From positions 1 through 64,000 of the forward strand of contig CAZVHA010000008.1 of NCBI GenBank assembly GCA_964626905.1: a stretch of 64,000 nucleotides of DNA, written 5' to 3'. Both the position numbers and the translations under genes were made by a program. Under the pieces are notes generated by a model, which saw nothing but the letters and a program-made list of their open reading frames with translations, did not search any database and had not been told where the DNA came from. This document shows positions 29,851 to 37,633 of the stretch, in pieces. Source of the DNA: REEB52 sp964626905 (GTDB lineage Bacteria > Chlamydiota > Chlamydiia > Chlamydiales > SM23-39). Position 1 is the stretch's first letter. Each line of letters begins with the position of its first letter.

Positions 29851-30768
29851 TTAAGTTTTCGCAGTTTGGATTTTCTCGAGTTGTTCTCGTCTGCTTCGAA
29901 TCAAGATGTAGAGGTTGCTGCTGACGATCACGATAGCGCCGATGATAGTGGAGAGATCGGGCATCTTATCCCACCAGAAAAAGTCGAGCAAAAAGACCCA
30001 GAAGAAGGTCGAATAATCAATTGGGGCGAGGGTGGATCCTTGTGCATAGCGGAGCGACTGAGCTATGGCATACTGCCCTATTGAGGTGATGATGCCGATG
30101 ATGGCAAAAAAGCCCCAATCGTGCCATGAGATGGGCTGCCAAGAAGTTAAGAGGAAGGGAAAGGTGACTAAGATCATAGCCATATTTGGATAGATGGCAA
30201 TGGCGAGGCTATGTTCCGTTGCGGCGAGGCGACGCATCAAAATTTTGTTTAGACTTCCCAAAAAAGCCCCTAGCAAAACGATGAGGCCCGCCATCTCCAA
30301 AACTCCGGTTCCAGGGTGGAAGGCGATCATGACGCCTATCATTCCGACAGCAACGGCGAACCATTTTTCTTTCGACACCCGTTCTTTGAGCATCAAAGCG
30401 CTCAAAACGATCATGAATAAAGAGGAGGTGTAGCCCAAAGTATAGACAGTGGTTAACGAGGCCCTTGAATAGGCAAACATGAACGCATAAGTGTAGGCGA
30501 GATTGACCCCCAATCGAACGGCGTGGCGCAGTGGGTGGTGGGTTGAAAAAATTTGTTTAACGCCTCCTTGCATCAAAACGACAAAGAGGAGGGGGATGAT
30601 TCTTGTGAATGCTCTTAAGAAAGTGGTTTGTTTGACAGAATATGTTCCCATCAATTGCTTGATAAATGCGTCTGAAAGGGCATAAAGGGCGAGTCCCCCC
30701 AACATGAAAAGGACGCCCAGAAGGGCCTTGTTATGGTGTTTGCGCGCATCGGCGATAGGTGCAGTCAT
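29851..30768 (-). CDS. EamA/DMT-family transporter
   Basis: The 305-residue protein has ten hydrophobic segments in two EamA repeats, each ending in the typical motif (VSKEKWFAVAVGMIGVMIAF at about residue 130 and STIIGAIVIVSSNLYIL near the C-terminus). Transporters of this type in chlamydiae and rickettsiae import metabolites such as S-adenosylmethionine, but the substrate cannot be told from sequence. The start overlaps the ispD stop by 4 bases (ATGA), so both are one transcript. A second, only distantly similar DMT protein lies at 37634-38560. Confidence 0.9.
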   Translation of the reverse strand: MTAPIADARKHHNKALLGVLFMLGGLALYALSDAFIKQLMGTYSVKQTTFLRAFTRIIPLLFVVLMQGGVKQIFSTHHPLRHAVRLGVNLAYTYAFMFAYSRASLTTVYTLGYTSSLFMIVLSALMLKERVSKEKWFAVAVGMIGVMIAFHPGTGVLEMAGLIVLLGAFLGSLNKILMRRLAATEHSLAIAIYPNMAMILVTFPFLLTSWQPISWHDWGFFAIIGIITSIGQYAIAQSLRYAQGSTLAPIDYSTFFWVFLLDFFWWDKMPDLSTIIGAIVIVSSNLYILIRSRREQLEKIQTAKT

Positions 30769-31493
30769 TTTCCCTCGTTCAAAAGCGAGGGGATTTTATC
30801 ATTTTTAAAGGAAAAAATCAAATGAGCGCTATAGAAGTGTTCTGCCATTATGAGGTCGGATTCCGAGGTGATTTTCAAATTATTTTCACTGCCCAAAACG
30901 ATGTGAACGGGCTTGCCGAGTTGCAAAACTAACCGGCAATCGTCGGTTGCATTTTCGATCCCAGCCTCGAGGGCCTTTTCGTGGGCTTCCAAAATCCAAT
31001 CCATGCGAAACGTTTGTGGGGTTTGCCCGCGTAAATAATGGCTGCGGTTGGGAATCGATTGGATCATTGTTTGATCGGGGGCATGGACGAGGGTATCGGC
31101 GCTCGGGATACAAGTGTCGATCGCTCCAAAGCGAATGGCACCCTCTACATTTTTCTTTAAAATTTCCTCTGTGACAAAGGGGCGCACGGCATCGTGGATC
31201 AGGACGATATCGGGTCTATTTCGAAACCCCTTGAGACCTAAATACGATGACTCTTGGCGTGTTTTTCCCCCAGTAATTGCCCTTTGCTTCATGAGGTGGA
31301 GCCATTGGGGGTGACACACGAGGACAATTTCGTCAAAAAGGGCTGAAGAGATCAGGGCGTCCAAAGCGTGTGAATATACGGGTCTGTCTCCGAGAAGAAG
31401 AAATTGTTTGGGAAGATCGGATCCCATGCGAAGACCCTCTCCCGCCATGAGAAGAATTGCGCCGATTTTTTTTCCTAAATACATGCTGAGCAT
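30765..31493 (-). CDS. ispD: 2-C-methyl-D-erythritol 4-phosphate cytidylyltransferase IspD
   Basis: IspD transfers CMP to methylerythritol phosphate in the non-mevalonate isoprenoid pathway. The 242-residue product shows the nucleotide-binding MAGEGLRMGSDLPKQF (usual form A-A-G-x-G-x-R), IHDAVRPFV (about residues 96-104), RGQTPQTF and NLKITSESDL. The second A of the usual AAG is Met. A tail after ITSESDLIMAE extends to the DMT gene. ATG 31484 (MYLGKK) is an alternative start. It heads a two-gene operon with the DMT transporter. Confidence 0.93.
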   Translation of the reverse strand: MLSMYLGKKIGAILLMAGEGLRMGSDLPKQFLLLGDRPVYSHALDALISSALFDEIVLVCHPQWLHLMKQRAITGGKTRQESSYLGLKGFRNRPDIVLIHDAVRPFVTEEILKKNVEGAIRFGAIDTCIPSADTLVHAPDQTMIQSIPNRSHYLRGQTPQTFRMDWILEAHEKALEAGIENATDDCRLVLQLGKPVHIVLGSENNLKITSESDLIMAEHFYSAHLIFSFKNDKIPSLLNEGK

Positions 31494-31546
31494 GATATCT
31501 CATTGAGAGAAAAATGGCATCTGTCTTATCCTGGATGGGTAAATTA

Positions 31547-31619
31547 GCCTAAATAGCTCAGTTGGTAGAGCAGCGCATTCGTAATGCGAAGGTCGTCGGT
31601 TCGAGTCCGGCTTTGGGCA
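31547..31619 (+). tRNA. tRNA-Thr (anticodon CGT)
   Basis: The acceptor GCCTAAA pairs with TTTGGGC (one T-G), the D-arm is GCTCAGTTGGTAGAGC, the anticodon loop TTCGTAA gives CGT, the T-arm is GTCGGTTCGAGTCCGGC, and the discriminator is A. The body closely resembles E. coli thrW. CCA is not encoded. The last bases are repeated downstream at 31760-31776. Confidence 0.95.
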
Positions 31620-31776
31620 AAATGTTTTACATTTTGACCAAAAGGAAGCCAACTGCTTGGCTTCCGTGACGGACGAGAATCGAGGGCGATGTTTTTCGTT
31701 TCGAAAAACCGACCGAGATCGCCGTCCCGGTAGGATCGGGCGTAGCCCGCCGCGAGGGGGTCCGGCTTTGGGCAAA
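31620..31776 (+). mobile_element. tRNA-Thr-linked mini-element ending in a copy of the tRNA 3' end
   Basis: GTCCGGCTTTGGGCAAA (31605-31621, T-loop to just past the tRNA end) recurs exactly at 31760-31776. Between the copies are the hairpin GAAGCC-N8-GGCTT (31646-31664), GAGAATCGAG (31675-31684), a second hairpin GGCGATG ... ATCGCC with an inner perfect GTTTTTCG / CGAAAAAC stem, and GCCGCGAGG (31748-31756). The order matches the tRNA-Lys element at 20303-20419. No protein is encoded. Confidence 0.65.
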
Positions 31777-31833
31777 TAAGTTATTTGTACACAAAGGTGC
31801 CTGCTTCCCGTAGGAAGTAGACACCCTCTAAGA

Positions 31834-33324
31834 TTAGATGGATTGTTGAGCCATAGTGATATGGAATTCATGTCCGTGTGGCATACCCCCCACGGCATAC
31901 TGTTCTCGCAATGCACCTAATTCTACGCTCGGCTCTACAACCAATACCCAAAGTTTTTTGTGTGCTGTTTGGATCACATCGACTCGAACAGGAGTAAACA
32001 GGTATTTAGTTCCGATTTCGGAGATGTTTTCAGGGGGAGTCCCTTTCCATTCATCATGCCGAATGATACTGAAATGAGGCCCGATTTCTCCGCGGAAGCG
32101 AGGCATTCGAACATCGGGATTGGTTTCTTTGATTTTGTTGAATACTTGTGTTAAATATTCGTCATTTAACTTCACGTAAACGTAGTCTCTAGTTTTTTGT
32201 AACGTTCCCTCATTCAAGCAATTCTTTTGTGCAAAATCGGCGATCGCATCGGTTGGTTTTGCAGATGCAAACGATACCAGACGGCTTGATCCCTGGAGGA
32301 GAGCTACCATTGGAGCCAATCCTGGCATGATCTGATCTGGGGTGCTCAATACGACAGGAGATTGATTTGGGGAATAAACCAGAAAATGGTCGATTGCTTT
32401 CGATTTAAATACGTATGGTGAAATGTCTGTACAGTAGGGGGAATAGAGAGAAAAGGGAGAATTGTTTTGAAATGCTTGTGTCATTGCATCCGCCATTCCT
32501 AATTCATCGAAATTCATATCTCCCATAGCAAGCGTTGTTAAAGATGAATCAAACGTATTTGCTAAATATTGAGCGAATTCGAAACGGCCTGGTTTCGTTG
32601 GATCGCCAGGTAGATGGACGTTAACAAGGCGTAAGGGCTCTCCATTATCCAAACGGCGAAGAGTGATGTCTTGCAGAGTTCTATAGGGAGCGTCTGTAAA
32701 AATACCAGATACTTCTTTTGCTTCTACGACTTCGAGGCGGCGTCGGTCAAGAAGGATTGCATCGCCGTGATTGGAAATCATTTCAAAATGAGCCGGTAAT
32801 CGAGAACGTAATTCCTCAATGAAAGGTTTACCGCATTCTTGCAGAGAAAGAATGCTGCGTGGATGCGTAGGATGAGAGATCGTTTGGAGAATCAAATCAA
32901 CAACGTGTTTATCTCGAACTGTAAGTTTAGAGTTCCCGATATAAACGTGTTCGTCGGCAATCATCGAGCGGCTTAAGCCCTGCGAATTTTTTTCAGTTAC
33001 CCAACTCATGTATTCAGCATCCAGGACGTTCCAAGAGACAAAATTGAGATGATCGAATGTCATCCCGATAGGTAAGTGATCAGAAGGGAATTGCCATTTT
33101 TCTTGAAGTTCACCTACATAGGTGCCCATCGATTGCAACATCGGCATTGGAGCCAATTGGTGTCGCATTCTGCGCGCTGCCGCCCGCTTAGAAGTCGCCT
33201 CAGATGAGACTGCGGTTGAAACATTTTTGGTGTTATTGCTGTAAGAAGGTATGCTCGCAGGGAGCGCGATCGGTGAAGAGATCAATGACAATGCCAACAG
33301 GGCAGAAATTTTTTGGTCCGACAT
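31834..33324 (-). CDS. secreted endonuclease/exonuclease/phosphatase-fold protein
   Basis: The 496-residue protein has a probable signal peptide (residues 1-24, ALLALSLISSPIALPAS). The EEP (DNase I-like) catalytic set follows: FVSWNVLD (N99), LSLQECG (E163), VNVHLPGDPTKPGR (H237), MGDMNFDE (D269, N271) and KAIDHFLVYS (D312, H313). Residues beyond 330 form a C-terminal domain of unknown type. EEP proteins hydrolyse phosphodiester or phosphoinositide bonds; which one applies here is open. Export plus a complete active site makes it a credible effector. AT-rich spacers lie on both sides. Confidence 0.85.
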   Translation of the reverse strand: MSDQKISALLALSLISSPIALPASIPSYSNNTKNVSTAVSSEATSKRAAARRMRHQLAPMPMLQSMGTYVGELQEKWQFPSDHLPIGMTFDHLNFVSWNVLDAEYMSWVTEKNSQGLSRSMIADEHVYIGNSKLTVRDKHVVDLILQTISHPTHPRSILSLQECGKPFIEELRSRLPAHFEMISNHGDAILLDRRRLEVVEAKEVSGIFTDAPYRTLQDITLRRLDNGEPLRLVNVHLPGDPTKPGRFEFAQYLANTFDSSLTTLAMGDMNFDELGMADAMTQAFQNNSPFSLYSPYCTDISPYVFKSKAIDHFLVYSPNQSPVVLSTPDQIMPGLAPMVALLQGSSRLVSFASAKPTDAIADFAQKNCLNEGTLQKTRDYVYVKLNDEYLTQVFNKIKETNPDVRMPRFRGEIGPHFSIIRHDEWKGTPPENISEIGTKYLFTPVRVDVIQTAHKKLWVLVVEPSVELGALREQYAVGGMPHGHEFHITMAQQSI

Positions 33325-33651
33325 AAAGAAATTCTTCCAATAAGTTGTTTATTCACTGAATAGGATGCGCTTTCCTTCTATTGACATCAATTTAATTAGT
33401 AATTGCGCGAAATAAGTCGAGGTATAATGGCAATTAATTTTTTTTATTTGATAATGAGATGTATTAATGAGGCTGTTTGCCTATAGGAAGGTGCTCCGCT
33501 ATAATTCATAAGTATCTAACTGTAAGATTTGTAAAACTGCGGATTACTTCGGAATTACACCGGAAACACTCTCTCAAGAGAGGTATATGTGAGATGGCTT
33601 GGTTGTGTCTTATTAGGACTACAAACCAAGCCAAATAGCCATTAAAAACTC
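33325..33651. other. 327-base AT-rich intergenic region
   Basis: No convincing gene is present. A TATAAT hexamer lies at 33423-33428 with TTGCGC 14 bases upstream, a tight but possible plus-strand promoter with no ORF behind it. A perfect 9-bp hairpin GGCTTGGTT / AACCAAGCC (33596-33632) and a small CTCTC / GAGAG stem (33570-33581) lie just past the end of the 33652 gene and may terminate it. A short non-coding RNA is possible but not shown. Confidence 0.4.
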
Positions 33652-34692
33652 TTATAGATGGAAGAGTTTTTGGATTTCTGCTGCTCGCATTCCAGAACTC
33701 AAGATCTGAGTCAGTTCTGGCATAATTATGCCATAGTTCTGTTCCCAAGCAGAACGGACTTTCCACAGACATGCGCTCGCTGCTGATTTATCTCCGTTCA
33801 ATAAATGAACTAAAGCTGTTCTTGTAAGAATATCATACTCTAGAGAATCTTCGGCGTAGAGCGCTTCTAAATCTTTGAGTGCTCCATCAAAATCATTCGA
33901 GAGGGCTTTAGAGAGCCATTCATCAGTATTTGACGATTGTGGGAGAGGTAAATCGAGGGCTTTTAAGATCAAAAGGGCCTCTGGGATACCTGCTTGAGCT
34001 GCATCCGTTAAGGTTGCAATCCCCTTCTCTTTTTCGCCAGATATGAAAGGATAGGGAGGTGTTGCGAATACGAGCTGAGAAAGTCCTTCTCTAAATTTTG
34101 AATGTCCTTCTCTCCACTCTGCGATCTCTGGGTCTTGTGCGCAATGATCTATCCATTTGTCTCCCATGATATCGCGCATTTCTTTAGCAGAAACTTGCCC
34201 AAAAAGCCTTTCAAAATGGACCAATTTTTGCTCATCACACATTGCTTCGCCTAGGTTGCCTAATCTCAAGTACAAGTCTCTCTTCAGTCTATAGCCTTTG
34301 ATGAGATTAAAAATTTCTGAAGAAGTTGTTGGATTTTTACCCGAAATTCCTTCGAGGTTCTTGAGGATTTCTTGGATTTCGTTTTCAGGCTTAAATACCG
34401 GATGGCCTTCTCCATCGAGATCTTTGAGTACCTTGTTTGCGATCTCCTCGAGTTTCTCTCTCCATTCTTGTTCATTGAATTCACCTTTGAGCTGAATATT
34501 GATTGCCGTTTCATTGGATTTGTCGATGAATTGATTCTCAATATTGCGTGGCGCTTCAGCATTGAATTTTCTCCACGTAGCTTTTGAACTATTAGTAGAA
34601 GTTGCTTCCGCGCTTGTAGATGCGAGGGTCATAAGAAGTAGACCAGCAGAAGCTGTGGCACTGGAAATACTATTAATTTTTTCAACGTTCAT
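33652..34692 (-). CDS. hypothetical exported protein with Sel1/TPR-like segment
   Basis: This 346-residue protein has no assigned family. The N-terminus has a weak signal-like stretch (ISSATASAGLLLMTLASTSAEA). The middle is charged and helical (EEIANKVLKDLDGEG, EIQEILKNLEGISG). Around residues 228-251 KGIATLTDAAQAGIPEALLI resembles a Sel1 repeat, followed by TALVHLLNGDKSAASACLWK, TPR-like. Such repeats mediate protein contacts. It may be an effector or periplasmic adaptor. Its AT content looks higher than in housekeeping genes nearby. Confidence 0.68.
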   Translation of the reverse strand: MNVEKINSISSATASAGLLLMTLASTSAEATSTNSSKATWRKFNAEAPRNIENQFIDKSNETAINIQLKGEFNEQEWREKLEEIANKVLKDLDGEGHPVFKPENEIQEILKNLEGISGKNPTTSSEIFNLIKGYRLKRDLYLRLGNLGEAMCDEQKLVHFERLFGQVSAKEMRDIMGDKWIDHCAQDPEIAEWREGHSKFREGLSQLVFATPPYPFISGEKEKGIATLTDAAQAGIPEALLILKALDLPLPQSSNTDEWLSKALSNDFDGALKDLEALYAEDSLEYDILTRTALVHLLNGDKSAASACLWKVRSAWEQNYGIIMPELTQILSSGMRAAEIQKLFHL

Positions 34693-34844
34693 AAAAAACC
34701 TTTTTGTAATTTTTGTCGATTGTTGATTATCTTACTATATACAATAAAAATCGATTGTTTTTATGTTTATAACATATTAAAAATATTATTAACCAGACAT
34801 GCAAATAGGTGATAAGATGCGCAAGCGAGCAGGCAACACGGGGT

Positions 34845-34870
34845 CCCCAACGACGCCTCGTCGGAAGGGG
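34845..34870. other. hairpin of unknown role
   Basis: CCCC-AA-CGACG-CCT-CGTCG-GAA-GGGG forms a nested stem; TTTTT follows on the plus strand at 34879-34884, and GGCAA / TTGCC enclose it more widely. It lies just past the end of the minus-strand AlkB-like gene with no plus-strand gene before it. It could be that gene's terminator or a small RNA element. Confidence 0.35.
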
Positions 34871-34896
34871 TGGGTCTCTTTTTGTCTCATTCTTGC

Positions 34897-35589
34897 CTAG
34901 CGGGTTAATACCCTTCTAAAAGTCATCGAGATTCTTTCTCGTCCAACTGGTAATAGCCCATGCTTCCATTCATTCCTTAAAGAGTCCTGAAATAAGAAGG
35001 CGATACCCGGTCTCTCTTCAAGATAAAAACGACTTTTTTCACCCACCTTTGGATTTTCAAAATAAAGACTTTGTGTAATGTCTGGTTCTACAACGAGCCC
35101 AATAATAGAATCGCCAAAATAGTATTTGCGATTTTCATTTTTACTTGCCCATTCAAGATTTCGATCTATGTGAGGAGCAATCCCATTTCCAGATTGATAG
35201 ATTGTAATTATACAGTTGTCATAGTCGTCAGCGGTCACGTCTTCCTTAATTTGATTCTTAAATATCTGAAATAACTGGTTACGTATTTCTGCAATAAAAT
35301 TAGGAATCGGCCTCTCAATGATATATCCTTCTTCGAGAGCAGGAAAAACCTTACCAAAATCAATCGTTTCCCTGTAATATTTAGCGTCGGGCCATGTATG
35401 TTTAATTTCCTCATTGAGCGAACGTATATTCTTTAGAAGGGTTTCAGGTAGATCCATTTGCACAACAAATAACGACTTAGGATTTAAATGACCATCGACG
35501 TCTTCTTGTGAAATGGTGCTAACCATACTGGCGCTAAGAGAACACATACTGATGATAAAATGTAGTGAAACCATCCAGAATTTACGCAT
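34897..35589 (-). CDS. exported AlkB-like 2-oxoglutarate/Fe(II) oxygenase
   Basis: The 230-residue product from ATG 35589 (AGAGG four bases upstream) has an N-terminal signal peptide (residues 1-21, MRKFWMVSLHFIISMCSLSA). The AlkB-type core contains the iron triad H140-x-D142 (APHIDR) and H210 (WKHGLLPV) and the oxoglutarate-binding Arg set in GRERISMTFRR (R217, R219, R225). AlkB enzymes demethylate nucleic acids or proteins in the cytosol, so a leader peptide is odd and suggests action in the host or in another compartment. A longer in-frame start at 35676 lacks a ribosome site. Confidence 0.82.
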   Translation of the reverse strand: MRKFWMVSLHFIISMCSLSASMVSTISQEDVDGHLNPKSLFVVQMDLPETLLKNIRSLNEEIKHTWPDAKYYRETIDFGKVFPALEEGYIIERPIPNFIAEIRNQLFQIFKNQIKEDVTADDYDNCIITIYQSGNGIAPHIDRNLEWASKNENRKYYFGDSIIGLVVEPDITQSLYFENPKVGEKSRFYLEERPGIAFLFQDSLRNEWKHGLLPVGRERISMTFRRVLTR

Positions 35590-35743
35590 AAAACCTCTCA
35601 TTGAGAAAACGACTTTATGTAAGTTGTTTGAAAAAGTCAATGCAAGAAAAAGAGGTCGTTTTACAAAAAGGGCCACAATCGATCAGGCGCAGATGATACA
35701 CGTTTTTAGAATAGAATGAAAGTGCTCTTGTCCATCCGCTATC

Positions 35744-36589
35744 CTATAGAAGTTCTTGGAGCTGCTCGTTGAGATAAGAGAGCATCTCCGGCGAATTTTG
35801 AGAGAGCCACTCTTGGATCGGATCTATGGAGTCGCGCAGCGATTTTTCATAGCGCGCTGCGGGCTCTAAATCGGGCCTTTTAAAAAAGCTGCCCACATCG
35901 ATCTGGTAGGCCTTTTCACCATCAAAACCGTAATTGCGAAGAAAGGATCGGTCTCGATTGAGAATCCCTTTCTCTGCCCGCTCCTTGATCACAATCAAAA
36001 GAGCGTCGAGAATCTGCTTCGCCTTCTCCTCTTTTTTGGCCTTGAGGGCTTTGATAAATTCCTGCATCAAAATGGGCCGCTTGATTTGAAGTGCAAAAGG
36101 GGTGGCCCACAGCTTTAAATGGTGGCTGCAACCCAATGCGTCAATCACGCGCAAAGATTGAGAGGAGGGAGGACTTTGCCCCAAATGAAGGGCTAAAAGA
36201 CCCGTCTGCTCCTTCAGCTCGTGGAATGAAATCCGAAAACTATCGAGGATAAACGCCTCTCTTGCTTTATGGGTTTTTTCGAGCTTTTGTCGGTATCGAA
36301 AAACGGGCAACGCCTTTGCCCAAAGAGGCGTTTTGTAGATGTCTGTACGGGGAAATTTCAACACATACTTCCCATCCTCGCTCTCAAAAGCAAAACATTG
36401 CCTCCCCCGCCCTAAGTACCGAAATGGTTGATTCAGCGCTTGTCTAGCCTCAAGCGAAAAATCCTCTTGAATCAGATTGGTCAAAGTGTGAATGCGCCGA
36501 ATCGTAAACCCATCTTTTGCATAATAAAGACACTGTCCCACACAAGCGCCAAATACAATTAAAAATGCGAGGGTTAAACACTTTCTCAT
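35744..36589 (-). CDS. membrane-anchored protein with a divergent kinase-like fold
   Basis: No family is recognised with certainty for this 281-residue protein. A signal anchor (residues 1-20) leads into a domain with kinase-like landmarks: YLGRGRQCFAFES (Gly-rich loop), YVLKFPR (K78), NRDRSFLRN (D213, N219 as in HRDxxxxN) and IDVGSF (D231 as in DFG). The rest is diverged. If it is a kinase it would face outward from the cytoplasmic membrane. It overlaps speD by an ATGA junction, so the two are co-translated. A degenerate, non-catalytic fold cannot be excluded. Confidence 0.72.
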   Translation of the reverse strand: MRKCLTLAFLIVFGACVGQCLYYAKDGFTIRRIHTLTNLIQEDFSLEARQALNQPFRYLGRGRQCFAFESEDGKYVLKFPRTDIYKTPLWAKALPVFRYRQKLEKTHKAREAFILDSFRISFHELKEQTGLLALHLGQSPPSSQSLRVIDALGCSHHLKLWATPFALQIKRPILMQEFIKALKAKKEEKAKQILDALLIVIKERAEKGILNRDRSFLRNYGFDGEKAYQIDVGSFFKRPDLEPAARYEKSLRDSIDPIQEWLSQNSPEMLSYLNEQLQELL

Positions 36590-37014
36590 CGTTCGGGAAA
36601 AGGAATTTGTTGCACAGATTCATCGCGCAAAAAAAGGGACGCTTGAACCGCTTTGGGCTGTAAATATTGACACAGAGTTTCATGAAACTTTTCTGCAGAA
36701 CATCGGTCTCCACAGGTAAAAAGATCGACAAAACAACTCCCGTGTTCAGGATAGGTGTGTAAACTCCCGTGACTCTCCGACAAAAGATAAACAATCGTCA
36801 GCCCATTCGGAGGAAAAACGTAGGGAGTCTTGTCGAGAATGGTCGCCCCAGACGCCATCACCGCCCTATCCATCGCATCGATGAGCCCTTCTAAATTGCT
36901 CAATGCTCCAAGATCGCATTCTGAATAGGTCGCAATGAAATGCTTTCCCCTAAAAATATACTCTTCGCTAAAGAGCGAAAACACACAAAAAACAACCAAC
37001 GCTTTTCGAATCAT
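36586..37014 (-). CDS. speD: S-adenosylmethionine decarboxylase proenzyme with leader peptide
   Basis: The 142-residue prokaryotic AdoMetDC-type protein matches the family core: GKHFIATYSECD, the self-cleavage site LLSES-H (E80-S81, Ser becomes the pyruvoyl group), SLHTYPEHG and VDLFTCGD (Cys101). It makes decarboxylated SAM for spermidine. The unusual part is the hydrophobic N-terminal leader (MIRKALVVFCVFSLFS) before the domain. The ATG at 37014 has AGGTGA seven bases upstream and no internal ATG precedes the domain, so the leader looks real. No spermidine synthase gene is in the window. It forms an operon with the kinase-like gene. Confidence 0.85.
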   Translation of the reverse strand: MIRKALVVFCVFSLFSEEYIFRGKHFIATYSECDLGALSNLEGLIDAMDRAVMASGATILDKTPYVFPPNGLTIVYLLSESHGSLHTYPEHGSCFVDLFTCGDRCSAEKFHETLCQYLQPKAVQASLFLRDESVQQIPFPER

Positions 37015-37122
37015 CTTTTTGTCACCTCACTTGCAGGAGCCGATTGTAACAAGGGATCGATTAAAAATATATTGAAATTTGCAGGAGGCTCCCATAATGT
37101 GAGGATTAGAACAGGAGGAGGG

Positions 37123-37410
37123 ATGCAAATGTCCATTCAAGATCTATCAAGAGTCGCTTTATTGACCGCTTGTGCATTTTTTTGCATGTCAGGGCAAGCT
37201 GTCCGCAGAGAAATGACCAATGACCCCACCACGCAATTGGAAAAGGAAGCAATCGAAGCGAAAGAGCAATGGGTCGCCGAAGCCCCTCGCATTGCCGAAG
37301 AGCCCAAAAGCGCAGCGAAAAGAGCGATGGAAGAAGTTCCAGGTGCGCCAAAATCCCGAAAAAGCGCCGCGCGCAAAGCGATGGAGCTCGAAGGGGATTT
37401 TTCCGAATAG
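37123..37410 (+). CDS. small exported hypothetical protein with Ala/Lys repeats
   Basis: The 95-residue protein has a strong ribosome site (AGGAGG at 37113-37118). ATG 37129 is an equally good start. A signal peptide (LSRVALLTACAFFCMSGQA) leads to a charged, Ala/Glu/Lys-rich mature part with an imperfect repeat, PKSAAKRAMEE and RKSAARKAMEL. It is probably unstructured or helical. The family is unknown. It ends just before a TIR element whose left target duplication overlaps the stop codon region. Confidence 0.6.
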   Translation: MQMSIQDLSRVALLTACAFFCMSGQAVRREMTNDPTTQLEKEAIEAKEQWVAEAPRIAEEPKSAAKRAMEEVPGAPKSRKSAARKAMELEGDFSE

Positions 37411-37414
37411 GATA

Positions 37415-37605
37415 GGCATTGTTGCATAAATCGCCGAAGCCCCAACAGACTTAAGTAAATATTTTACCACCGAGCTCACCGAGAGCTCCGAGGCGCGAGA
37501 GACGCGCATTCTTCCCTTTTTCTCGGCGCGCTCGGTGTGCTCGGTGGTTATTAATTTTCTTGCTGTCAATGACTTATATATATGCAGGAATTATGCAACA
37601 AAGCT
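37415..37605 (+). mobile_element. 191-bp TIR element, family A, copy 2
   Basis: The ends are GGCATTGTTGCATAA and, at the right, TTATGCAACAAAGCT. It is flanked by a perfect 9-bp duplication, AATAGGATA at 37406-37414 and 37606-37614. An internal inverted pair (ACCACCGAGCTCACCGAG near 37467 and its near-complement near 37535) can form a hairpin. It matches 13680-13858 in reverse orientation, best over the first 75 bases. No coding capacity. The intact duplication suggests fairly recent insertion. Confidence 0.92.
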
Positions 37606-37633
37606 AATAGGATATACCGCGCATGGTATAAAA

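Noticed and set aside
31627..31824. 65-codon open frame inside the tRNA-Thr mini-element
   Set aside because: It translates the structured spacer and the tRNA 3' repeat; no ribosome site and no protein-like composition.
31500..31916. 138-codon open frame on the minus strand across tRNA-Thr
   Set aside because: Its PDSNRRPSHYECAALPTELF segment is the antisense translation of the tRNA itself, a well-known artefact; the rest crosses the mini-element.
36940..37122. N-terminal extension of the small exported protein
   Set aside because: AGGAGG at 37113-37118 and the signal peptide place the start at 37123 or 37129; the extension overlaps the speD gene antisense.
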